Below are positions 5,554 through 12,242 of a DNA stretch of 12,501 nt, piece by piece; position 1 is the stretch's first letter; each line of letters opens with the position of its first letter. A model generated the notes under the pieces. The model was given only the letters and a program-made list of their open reading frames with translations, did no database searches and was not told the DNA's origin. The translations under genes were made by a program, and so were the position numbers. Origin of the DNA: Pseudomonadota bacterium (GTDB lineage: Bacteria; Pseudomonadota; Gammaproteobacteria; Arenicellales; Poriferihabitantaceae); assembly GCA_024226105.1 (NCBI GenBank), contig JAAELZ010000276.1:1-12501 (forward strand), read 5' to 3'.

Positions 5554-7617
5554 ATGAGTAAAATAAAAGCAAGCGTTTGCCCACACGACTGTCCATCGGC
5601 CTGTGCGCTCGAAGTAGAATGCCTGGACGCGCGCACTATCGCTAAGGTACATGGCGCAAAGGATAATAACTACACCCAGGGAGTGTTGTGCACCAAGGTA
5701 GCAAACTACGCGGAGCGGGTTCATCACCCTGATCGATTGCGCGAGCCGATGGTGCGGGTTGGCAAAAAAGGCAGTGGCAAATTCAAAACGGTTTCCTGGG
5801 ATGAGGCGCTGACGCGGGTTGCAGATGAATTTAGGCGCGCCACAATCGATTCTGGCGCTGAATCGGTATGGCCTTATTATTACGCCGGTACCATGGGACA
5901 GGTGCAGCGTGATGGCATCATACGTCTGAAAAATGCCCTGGGTTATTCGGGTATGCTGAAAACCATTTGTACCCAGATTGCCTATGCCGGCTGGAGCGCG
6001 GGCGCCGGGGCAGTGCGCGGTACCGATCCGCGAGACATGCTTAAAAGTGATCTCATTATTATCTGGGGCTGCAACGCGGTGGCAACCCAAATCAATTTAA
6101 TGAAGTTGGTGGCACAGGCGCGACGCGAGCGCGGTGCAACTTTGGTGGTGATTGATCCGGCAACCACCGACACCGCGAAAAAAGCGGATATCCACCTGGC
6201 GCTCAACCCCGGGTCAGACGGGGCTTTGGCCGCATCGCTAATGCATTGTGCCTTTCGCGATGGTTATGCAGATCGTGAATATCTGCAGCGCATGACGGAT
6301 GACCCGGGTGGTCTGGAGGTCTCACTGATAGATAAAACGCCAGCGTGGGCGTCGGAAATAACCGGTTTGACGGTTGAGCAAATAGAGCAGTTTGCGGCGC
6401 TGTACGGGCAAACTCAGCGCAGCTTTATTCGTCTTGGCATTGGTTTTTCACGTAGCCGGAATGGTGCACACAACGTGCATTCGGTATCCTGCCTGCCTGC
6501 CGTCACCGGGGCATGGCAGCACCCCGGGGGGGGCGCTCTGTTGGGAACCAGTTCAATTTTCAAACTTGATAAAACACTTATCGAAGGCAGCGACCTCCGC
6601 GCCGGTGGAGGCCGTGATCTGGACATGTCGCGCATCGGGGCGGTGCTCACCGGGCAACCTGAAGATCTCAAAGGCGGGCCCCCGGTCAAAGCCATGCTCA
6701 TACAAAATACCAACCCCATGGCGGTGGCGCCGGATTTACACAAGGTACACCAGGGACTCGCGCGCGAAGATTTATTCGTTTGTGTGCACGAACAGTTCAT
6801 GACCGAAACCGCAAAAATGGCCGATGTCTTATTGCCGGCTACCACCAGTATGGAACACCATGATTTGTATTCCAGCTATGGCCAGGTTCACTTGCAACTC
6901 TGTGAGCCCGTTATTGAGCCCTACGCTTTGTGTCGCTCAAACCACGAGGTGATCTGCGAACTAGCCTTGCGCCTCGGTGCGGATGATCCGGGTTTCAAAA
7001 TGGATGCGAAAACCATGATTACGCAAACCTTGAAAGATTCGGGTTACCCGGATTATGAAAGCCTTCTGGCAATGAAATGGCTTGATTGCACTGAGGGAGT
7101 CGATATGCAGTTTGTCGATGGATTTGCCTGGCCGGATGGAAAATTTCGTTTTAAGGCCGACTGGTCGGCGGTAGGTAGCAACCATCAGGGTATGCCCCAA
7201 TGGCCCGGTCACTGGGATGTGACCCTGAAGACCAGTGTTGAACTGCCCTACCGTCTTACAACCCCGCCAGCCCGCTATTTTCTGAATAGCAGCTTTACCC
7301 AGTCACCGTGTTCGCTGGAAAAAGAAGGTCGTCCAGTCGTGACGATTCACACCGGTGATGCAGAAAAGAGTCGTGTTATCGATGGCCAGCAGGTGGAGAT
7401 CGGTAATCAACTGGGTGCGATCAAATTGCACGCTGAGGTGAGCGATACTATTCGCCCTGGTGTGCTTGAAGTCAGGGGAGTCTGGCCGGGCACCGCTTTT
7501 AAAGAAAAAATTGGCGTTAATTCCCTGATTGGGGCAGACGCGGCACAACCGAGCGGAGGGGTGGCATTTCATGATGCTGCTGTATGGTTGCGGCAGGTTA
7601 AAGGGGTTGTACCATGA
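5554..7617 (+). CDS. Molybdopterin oxidoreductase with N-terminal 4Fe-4S site
   Basis: A 687-residue member of the DMSO-reductase/formate-dehydrogenase superfamily that binds bis-molybdopterin-guanine-dinucleotide. C9, C13, C17 and C46 (CPHDCPSAC then GVLCTK) form the [4Fe-4S] site. C139 in TICTQIAYAG falls where formate dehydrogenase H has Sec140, with the same spacing to a following AG, so it is the likely Mo ligand; the histidine after Sec140 is replaced by T140. The main catalytic domain spans about 50-470 and the C-terminal molydop-binding domain about 565-680. No Tat signal is seen, so the enzyme is probably cytoplasmic. The frame is open back to 5500, but the ATG at 5554 puts the cysteine motif at the usual place. 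No ferredoxin-like or membrane subunit gene adjoins it. The stop overlaps the next ATG. Substrate is unknown; it resembles the uncharacterised MopB_3-type branch. Confidence 0.9.
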   Translation: MSKIKASVCPHDCPSACALEVECLDARTIAKVHGAKDNNYTQGVLCTKVANYAERVHHPDRLREPMVRVGKKGSGKFKTVSWDEALTRVADEFRRATIDSGAESVWPYYYAGTMGQVQRDGIIRLKNALGYSGMLKTICTQIAYAGWSAGAGAVRGTDPRDMLKSDLIIIWGCNAVATQINLMKLVAQARRERGATLVVIDPATTDTAKKADIHLALNPGSDGALAASLMHCAFRDGYADREYLQRMTDDPGGLEVSLIDKTPAWASEITGLTVEQIEQFAALYGQTQRSFIRLGIGFSRSRNGAHNVHSVSCLPAVTGAWQHPGGGALLGTSSIFKLDKTLIEGSDLRAGGGRDLDMSRIGAVLTGQPEDLKGGPPVKAMLIQNTNPMAVAPDLHKVHQGLAREDLFVCVHEQFMTETAKMADVLLPATTSMEHHDLYSSYGQVHLQLCEPVIEPYALCRSNHEVICELALRLGADDPGFKMDAKTMITQTLKDSGYPDYESLLAMKWLDCTEGVDMQFVDGFAWPDGKFRFKADWSAVGSNHQGMPQWPGHWDVTLKTSVELPYRLTTPPARYFLNSSFTQSPCSLEKEGRPVVTIHTGDAEKSRVIDGQQVEIGNQLGAIKLHAEVSDTIRPGVLEVRGVWPGTAFKEKIGVNSLIGADAAQPSGGVAFHDAAVWLRQVKGVVP

Positions 7618-8201
7618 AGAAGATAATCAAGCCGCTGTTAATCGTTGGCCTGGCATTTTTAGCGGCCTATGCCGGGGGCAAGACCTGGCGTTGGCAGGAA
7701 GAAAATAAAAGGATTGTGGCAGAGTACGCGGGTTTTACCGCTGGTGATTTCACCTTGCAAGGCCCGGATGGAGAGGTGTCTTTACATGATTTCAAAGGGC
7801 GTGTGGTACTAATCTACTTTGGTTACACCTATTGCCCGGATGTGTGCCCGACCTCACTATCGGTAATGGGTCAGGCCATGAAACAACTTGAAGGCAGGGC
7901 CAATGTGAAGGGTCTGTTCATCAGCTTCGACCCCGAACGAGATACAATGGAAAAACTAAAAGCCTATGCGCCTTTTTTTCACCCGGAAATTACCGGTCTG
8001 ACCTCGAGTGCGCCGCGCATTCTGGAAGTCTCAACGCGTTACGGGGCTTACTATCAGAAAGTTGAAAGGGGTGAACAGGATTACCTGATGGACCACACCT
8101 CACGGATTTATATTATAGATGAAAATGGAGAGTTGGGCGGCGTAGCCAGCCATGGGGCGACGCCCGAAGATGTCGTGAAGCGGGTTGAAAGATTGTTATA
8201 A
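7614..8201 (+). CDS. SCO1/SenC/PrrC-family membrane-anchored thioredoxin-like protein
   Basis: A 195-residue Sco protein. Residues about 5-22 form one N-terminal hydrophobic helix that anchors the thioredoxin-fold domain on the periplasmic side. The metal/thiol motif is YCPDVCP with C74 and C78, and the third copper ligand is H161 in MDHTSRIYIID. Sco proteins deliver copper to the CuA site of cytochrome c oxidase or act as thiol-disulfide reductants. The ATG lies within an ATGA overlap with the molybdoenzyme stop, implying translational coupling. No cytochrome oxidase gene is in the window, which is unusual for this family. A short hairpin (ACCGG-CCC-CCGGT, 8210-8222) follows the stop without a T-run. 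All copper-binding residues are present; the partner is unknown. Confidence 0.92.
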   Translation: MKKIIKPLLIVGLAFLAAYAGGKTWRWQEENKRIVAEYAGFTAGDFTLQGPDGEVSLHDFKGRVVLIYFGYTYCPDVCPTSLSVMGQAMKQLEGRANVKGLFISFDPERDTMEKLKAYAPFFHPEITGLTSSAPRILEVSTRYGAYYQKVERGEQDYLMDHTSRIYIIDENGELGGVASHGATPEDVVKRVERLL

Positions 8202-8313
8202 AGGTGATGACCGGCCCCCGGTAGCTAAACATTGCTTCATAAACGGCAAAATATGAATTAAGCTCCGAAGCATTTCTAGCTCTACCCTTAACACCCCTTT
8301 TTTGGAGATAATA
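8202..8313. other. Intergenic region before the pyrophosphatase gene
   Basis: It contains the GC-rich hairpin ACCGG-CCC-CCGGT at 8210-8222 directly after the Sco stop, an AT-rich stretch around 8230-8260 that could hold a promoter (TTGCTT at 8231 is the best -35-like word), and the strong ribosome binding site GGAG at 8304-8307. No convincing -10 at proper spacing was found. Confidence 0.3.
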
Positions 8314-8931
8314 ATGCCCTTTCCTGATTCTTTCTACCGCTGGAGACCTCACCCATGGCATGGGCTGGAGGCTGGAACCAACCCGCCGGAAATTGTGAAC
8401 GCCTATATCGAGATCACCCCCTTTGACCACGTTAAATACGAGATAGATAAAAAGACGGGTTATCTGGTTGTCGATCGGCCCAACAGGACCTCATCACACC
8501 CGCCGTCTCTGTATGGCTTTGTTCCCAGGACGTACTGCGGAAAACGGGTTGCGGCCCTGATGGAAAGGGACGATGTTAAAGGGGATCGTGATCCTCTGGA
8601 TATTTGTGTATTATCTGAAAGGCCGATTGCACGCGCGGATATTATATTGGAGGCGCGGGTGCTGGGCGGGTTGCCGATGATTGATGGTGGTGAAGCGGAT
8701 GACAAGATTATTGCCGTGCTTAAAAATGACTATGTATTTTCAGATGCGGGTGACATCTCAGACCTTCCCAACGTGATGATCGAGCGATTACACCACTATT
8801 TTACCACCTACAAAATTCAGCCCGGTAAAGAGCTGAGTGTAGAAATAGGTGAAGCGTATGGCAAAGAGCACGCACAAAAGGTTATCAGGGCCTCAATGCA
8901 AGACTACCAGGAAAGATACGGGGAGGAGTAA
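8314..8931 (+). CDS. ppa: Family I soluble inorganic pyrophosphatase
   Basis: A 205-residue cytoplasmic enzyme that hydrolyses pyrophosphate to two phosphates and so pulls biosynthetic reactions forward. Active-site landmarks are KYEID at 41-45, YGFVPRTY at 67-74, the metal-binding DRDPLD with D91, D93 and D96, and D124, D129 or D130, and K131 in the IDGGEADDK stretch. In E. coli the corresponding residues are K29/E31, D65/D67/D70, D97, D102 and K104. The segment between YGFVPRTY and DRDPLD is longer than in E. coli, and the signature has arginine where the pattern usually has a small residue. The N-terminal WHGLEAG and PPEIVNA resemble the longer branch seen in Bacteroidetes and spirochaetes. 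ATG 8314 is chosen over TTG 8302 because GGAG at 8304 is properly spaced. It appears to be monocistronic. Confidence 0.94.
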   Translation: MPFPDSFYRWRPHPWHGLEAGTNPPEIVNAYIEITPFDHVKYEIDKKTGYLVVDRPNRTSSHPPSLYGFVPRTYCGKRVAALMERDDVKGDRDPLDICVLSERPIARADIILEARVLGGLPMIDGGEADDKIIAVLKNDYVFSDAGDISDLPNVMIERLHHYFTTYKIQPGKELSVEIGEAYGKEHAQKVIRASMQDYQERYGEE

Positions 8932-9018
8932 ATTGCTTTTCCTGGCGACCGTTTGCGTCGATGATATGAATCTTGCGCGTAGAATGGCACAGGATGATTC
9001 AACCCAGGTTCAATAGTT

Positions 9019-9729
9019 TTACACCCGTGTCGGGTAAATAACATAAACCGGCTTATCCGTTTGTAAGATAACGACCCCGTGCCCGACGTTACTTAGCCCA
9101 TGGGAGCACAGCGGTTCCATCCGTGTTTTTTGCTTGAGCTGATACTGGCATTCACCACTTAGTTTTACATTAGCGGTTTCCAGGCAAAGCAGGCTGAAGG
9201 GCTCGTTGATCTCCAGCTGCCAGCGCCCGCTCGAAAAGCCGGTGATCCGGGTTTCAAAATGCAGTTGGGTAGCCAGATGGCGCTGTTTCAAAAAAGCATG
9301 TGCCTCACCCAGGTTTGCCCATTCGTGATCACGGCGCCCACCCAGAAATCCATGTAGACAGATCTCGTGAAAATGCGCTGGCAGGCTCGCCAGTACGTAC
9401 GCCAGGTCTGAATAATCCTTATTGGGATTAAGCCTCTCATCGAGTACGCCGTCGTGGGAATCACCATCGCCAACCGCCAGTCCTTCACGCTGTTGGCGAA
9501 ACTGTGCGCCTCCGTCGATATATAAAACCGGATCGCTGAATTTTGTTTCTCCGGTGTATAGCGGGCCGACTAAAGAAACGGATTTTTGCGAAGCGTAACA
9601 ATGTAAATAACGCGTAATAGTAAGCGAAGGCGGTATCCGGCTCGCGTGGTTTTTGGTGTCGATTGAAAATGGCCCGTATGATTCGGAAAGCAGACATTGT
9701 AGCGCTTTGAGCAGGCTGCATCCACACAA
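9019..9729 (-). CDS. Thiamine pyrophosphokinase-like protein, start uncertain
   Basis: Thiamine pyrophosphokinase transfers diphosphate from ATP to thiamine to make thiamine diphosphate. The frame (numbered from a TTG at 9729) shows the fold's landmarks: YIDGGAQF at 70-77, GDGDS at 87-91 (usually GDFDS), NKDYSDLAYVL at 103-113 (usually KDxTDxE) and GFLGGRRDHEWANL at 127-140. A C-terminal beta-rich part resembling the thiamine-binding domain ends with SHGLSN and a VVIL strand. In relatives the recognisable fold starts just before SLVGPL, here residue 52. The roughly 50 preceding codons resemble nothing I know and contain no ATG or GTG; only TTG 9729 or a CTG could start translation. The gene may therefore have lost its native start at a rearrangement. 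It converges on ppa with an 87-base gap that holds no clear terminator. Substrate specificity is unproven. Confidence 0.75.
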   Translation of the reverse strand: MCGCSLLKALQCLLSESYGPFSIDTKNHASRIPPSLTITRYLHCYASQKSVSLVGPLYTGETKFSDPVLYIDGGAQFRQQREGLAVGDGDSHDGVLDERLNPNKDYSDLAYVLASLPAHFHEICLHGFLGGRRDHEWANLGEAHAFLKQRHLATQLHFETRITGFSSGRWQLEINEPFSLLCLETANVKLSGECQYQLKQKTRMEPLCSHGLSNVGHGVVILQTDKPVYVIYPTRV

Positions 9730-10012
9730 ATTGAATATGTTAAAATTTCACTTAGCCGTGTTACCTTTCTACTTCTTCACCTGTGTTGTATCCAGCTGCA
9801 AATTCGTCTCAGAAATAAATACCCGTTCTAAAGCAATCTCACAATCAGTGTTAGAGGGCGTGACGTGCACATCCTTTAGCGGATTAACAATAAGGACGGA
9901 TGTCTACGGTGAACAACGAGGAACTGACTCTCCAATTCAAAAACAGGCCTAATAGACGCATATTTTGTCCATTAAACGCGGTAACATCCAATTTCCCGGA
10001 CCAGGAGACATC
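9730..10012. other. AT-rich junction segment with at most one small ORF
   Basis: The 283 bases between the thiamine pyrophosphokinase-like gene and the methyltransferase look AT-richer than the sequence to the left and hold no recognisable gene except the doubtful ORF at 9737-9952. The AGGAG at 10003-10007 serves the methyltransferase. No direct repeats, insertion-sequence ends or tRNA fragment were seen. Confidence 0.5.
9737..9952 (+). CDS. Possible small lipoprotein, doubtful
   Basis: A 71-codon frame from ATG 9737. It begins MLKFHLAVLPFYFFTCVVSS and the next residue is cysteine. A basic residue, a hydrophobic core and VSSC, which fits the lipobox pattern, would give a lipoprotein signal and a mature part of about 50 polar residues. 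No Shine-Dalgarno sequence precedes the ATG and I recognise no family. The frame is also open further upstream into the antisense of the neighbouring gene, so openness alone is weak evidence. It may be chance. Confidence 0.2.
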   Translation: MLKFHLAVLPFYFFTCVVSSCKFVSEINTRSKAISQSVLEGVTCTSFSGLTIRTDVYGEQRGTDSPIQKQA

Positions 10013-10873
10013 GTGTTAGATATAAAAGCAATAAGTACAAAACTTAAACTTGGTGATGATGGCATCTGGTATACCTCAGACAATCAACTCATTTCATATC
10101 CCTCAGATGGCAATGAGAGTTGCTTTGCTGTTGAAGACCATTCATTTTGGTTTAAACACCGGAATAACTGCATCACCTCTATCATTAGCGCTTATCCACC
10201 AGAAGGTACCGAAACAATTTTCGACATAGGAGGGGGTAATGGGTTCGTGTCATTAGGGCTGGAAAATGCTGGCTTTAATGTGGCCATGGTAGAACCTGGT
10301 AGAACGGGAGCTAGCAATGCGAAACGCAGGGGGCTTAAGAATGTGATTTGTGCCACTACCGACACAGCGAAGTTTAATGCGCACTCACTACCTGCAGTAG
10401 GTCTATTTGATGTCATTGAGCATATCGAGGACGATCGTTCTTTTCTGCAATCTATCGGGAGTCTAATTAAGAAAGGGGGTAGGCTCTATGTAACTGTTCC
10501 CTCATACATGTCACTTTGGTCAGCAGACGATGTGTCAGCAGGTCATTACAGAAGATACACGGTTGAGGGTATATCCAGTGTACTTAAGTCTGCGGGATTC
10601 GAAATAGAATTCTCCTCATATTTCTTCAGGTTTCTCCCTGTTCCGATCTACCTTCTGAGAACGCTACCCTATAAAGCGGGGTTATCAAAGAAGGAGGATC
10701 AATCGAAAAAAGCCAATCGTGATCATGCCGTGAACGGTGGATTCACCCATAAAATACTAAATTCGATTTTGCAGTCAGAAATCAAGAATATAGACAATAA
10801 GCAAACGATGCGCTTTGGGGGTAGTTGCCTGATCGTTGCGAGGAATGCCAGGGATGCTCCGGGCACCCGTTGA
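10013..10873 (+). CDS. Class I SAM-dependent methyltransferase
   Basis: A 286-residue cytoplasmic methyltransferase. Motif I is IFDIGGGNGF (69-78), the post-I acidic strand ends in VEPG, and motif IV is LFDVIEH (131-137), followed by VTVPSYMSLWS and AGHYRRYT. An N-terminal SYP-CFAVEDHSFWFKHRN block (about 28-51) is typical of a subgroup often found in polysaccharide and glycan gene clusters. The C-terminal third carries a hydrophobic FFRFLPVPIYLLRTLP segment. GTG 10013 is chosen because AGGAG at 10003-10007 precedes it by five bases; the frame stays open to TTG 9965 but without a ribosome binding site. It converges on the aminotransferase with only eight bases between stops. The acceptor is unknown; a sugar or lipid-linked glycan is inferred from context. 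Confidence 0.88.
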   Translation: MLDIKAISTKLKLGDDGIWYTSDNQLISYPSDGNESCFAVEDHSFWFKHRNNCITSIISAYPPEGTETIFDIGGGNGFVSLGLENAGFNVAMVEPGRTGASNAKRRGLKNVICATTDTAKFNAHSLPAVGLFDVIEHIEDDRSFLQSIGSLIKKGGRLYVTVPSYMSLWSADDVSAGHYRRYTVEGISSVLKSAGFEIEFSSYFFRFLPVPIYLLRTLPYKAGLSKKEDQSKKANRDHAVNGGFTHKILNSILQSEIKNIDNKQTMRFGGSCLIVARNARDAPGTR

Positions 10874-10881
10874 GGTTCTGC

Positions 10882-12015
10882 TTACAATTTCACAACGGTG
10901 TTTAGGATTGCGTCAGTCACTCTTCTCTGGTGCTCTTCCAGCCCAAGCCAAAGAGGTAGACGCAATAACCTTACTGCAACATCATCTGTAACCGGTAGCT
11001 CTCTTTTAATGTGGCAAAACTGAGAGCCCGCAGGGGAACTATGTAGAGGAATATAATGAAAAACAGTGCTAATACTCAGCTCTTTTAGTTTACTGATCAG
11101 CTCCGTTCGATGTTTGGCGTCGGGAAGCAATATGTAGTACATATCGGCATTTGAAACGCACTCAGCCGGTATAACAGGGCGCCTGATAAAGCCATTTTTT
11201 TCCAGTGAGCCGAGTTCGTTGTGATAGGTATCCCAGATCGCCATGCGCCGTTGGGTTATGTATGTGGCTTCTTCTGTCTGGGCGAGTAAAAAAGCGGCCA
11301 CTATTTCGCTCGGTAAATACGATGAGCCGATATCTACCCAGGTGTATTTGTCGACCTGACCACGGAAAAACTGGCTACGGTTTGTTCCTTTCTCACGGAT
11401 AATATCAGCGCGGCCAGCCAACCTGGGGTCGTTAACTAGTAGTGCTCCTCCTTCGCCGGAGATAATATTTTTAGTTTCGTGGAAGGAAAGGGTAGCCATA
11501 TGGCCAATAGAGCCAAGTGGTTGCCCCTTGTATGTGGACATGATGCCTTGCGCCGCATCCTCGATAACCAGAAGGTTGTGGCGATTGGCGATACCCATGA
11601 TGGTGTCCATCTCACATGCAACGCCAGCATAGTGAACGGGTACAATTGCCCGCGTCTTACTTGTGATTGCTTCTTCTATCAGTGATTCGTCAATGTTGAG
11701 TGTATCAGCCCGGATATCCACAAATACCGGCACCGCTCCCCTGAGTACAAAGGCGTTAGCCGTCGAGACAAAAGTATAAGAGGGCATGATTACTTCGTCA
11801 CCTGGCTGGATATCGGACAGGATGGCGGCCATTTCCAAAGCAGCTGTACAGGAGTGTGTAAGCAACGCCTTGCGTGTTTTAATAGAATTTTCCAGCCATG
11901 CCTGACATTTCTTTGTGAATGCCCCATCACCAGCCATGTGGCCGGCAGAGTGAGCTTGCGCTATATACCAGAGCTCCTTTCCTGTCATGTAGGGCTTGTT
12001 AAAGGGGATTTTCAT
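10882..12015 (-). CDS. wecE: dTDP-4-amino-4,6-dideoxygalactose transaminase, WecE-like
   Basis: A 377-residue PLP-dependent sugar aminotransferase of the DegT/DnrJ/EryC1 family, close to E. coli WecE (RffA) over its whole length. WecE transfers the amino group of glutamate to dTDP-4-keto-6-deoxyglucose, giving dTDP-Fuc4N for enterobacterial common antigen. Shared blocks include CTAALEMAA, QPGDEVIMPSYTFVSTANAF, PVHYAGVACEMD, EDAAQG (D153, PLP pyridine), SFHETKN with the Schiff-base lysine K182, REKGTNRSQFFRGQVDKYTW and VFHYIPLHSSPAG. None of the other wec genes is visible, so the sugar may instead go to an O-antigen or other glycan. The ATG at 12015 begins MKIPFNKPY, as expected, though no strong ribosome binding site precedes it. 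The glycosyltransferase upstream on the same strand is a likely operon mate. Confidence 0.93.
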   Translation of the reverse strand: MKIPFNKPYMTGKELWYIAQAHSAGHMAGDGAFTKKCQAWLENSIKTRKALLTHSCTAALEMAAILSDIQPGDEVIMPSYTFVSTANAFVLRGAVPVFVDIRADTLNIDESLIEEAITSKTRAIVPVHYAGVACEMDTIMGIANRHNLLVIEDAAQGIMSTYKGQPLGSIGHMATLSFHETKNIISGEGGALLVNDPRLAGRADIIREKGTNRSQFFRGQVDKYTWVDIGSSYLPSEIVAAFLLAQTEEATYITQRRMAIWDTYHNELGSLEKNGFIRRPVIPAECVSNADMYYILLPDAKHRTELISKLKELSISTVFHYIPLHSSPAGSQFCHIKRELPVTDDVAVRLLRLPLWLGLEEHQRRVTDAILNTVVKL

Positions 12016-12068
12016 GAATACTTAATGTTGTTAAATTGCAGAGCGTGCCCAGTAAATCCAGAAAACCA

Positions 12069-12215
12069 TTATAGATGAACAGCACGCATTCCTAATGCGT
12101 CATCTTCCATAAAGGTGTCAGCTAAATCAATACCAGGGTGATCCATCCCTGAATCAACCACGATTTTATGGACGCCAGGCATTAGCGCTTTACGGCTAGT
12201 GTATCTGTAATACAT
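12069..12215 (-). CDS. Possible 48-codon ORF between glycosyltransferase and wecE, unrecognised
   Basis: Reading on the minus strand, an ATG at 12215 opens a 48-codon frame closed by TAA at 12069. The start is MYYRYTSRKALMPGVHKIVV, followed by an acidic half with DHPGIDLAD and MEDDALGM. It lies 27 bases beyond the glycosyltransferase stop and 53 bases before the wecE start, in the same direction; an AGG five bases before the ATG is a weak ribosome binding site. I recognise no family. It could be a small protein or the tail of a decayed gene. The inverted repeats at 12174-12226 overlap it, so structure rather than coding could explain the conservation, if any. Confidence 0.25.
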   Translation of the reverse strand: MYYRYTSRKALMPGVHKIVVDSGMDHPGIDLADTFMEDDALGMRAVHL

Positions 12216-12226
12216 TCAAGCCTGGC
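12174..12226. repeat. Inverted repeat GCCAGGC/GCCTGGC
   Basis: GCCAGGC at 12174-12180 is matched by GCCTGGC at 12220-12226, with one further outer position out of three also matching, around a 39-base loop. A smaller hairpin CAGGG-TGATCCAT-CCCTG lies nearby at about 12134-12151. No T-run follows either on the minus strand, so they are not standard terminators. Confidence 0.4.
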
Positions 12227-12242
12227 ATCAATAATATCCTGG

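Noticed and set aside
5428..6090. A 220-codon open frame on the minus strand, antisense to the start of the molybdoenzyme
   Set aside because: Its product shows no family motif, and the plus strand here encodes the conserved 4Fe-4S and Mo-ligand region; it also runs over the palindromic repeat. A shadow frame.
8932..9018. Terminator between the convergent ppa and thiamine pyrophosphokinase-like genes
   Set aside because: Only four- to five-base stems without a T-run were found.
9485..9727. An 80-codon frame overlapping the start of the thiamine pyrophosphokinase-like gene, considered as its true N-terminus via a frameshift
   Set aside because: It contains an ATG in a good place, but its product becomes arginine-rich noise where the TPK-like frame has its motifs, and I could not see a specific slip site. 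Kept only as a possibility within the start-codon finding.
10874..10881. Shared bidirectional terminator between the methyltransferase and wecE
   Set aside because: Only eight bases separate the stops, and no stem with T-runs is visible across the two gene ends.
12069..12215. DSGMD near a histidine in the 48-codon ORF as a subtilase active-site remnant
   Set aside because: The spacing of the histidine differs from subtilases and nothing else of the fold is present; most likely chance.
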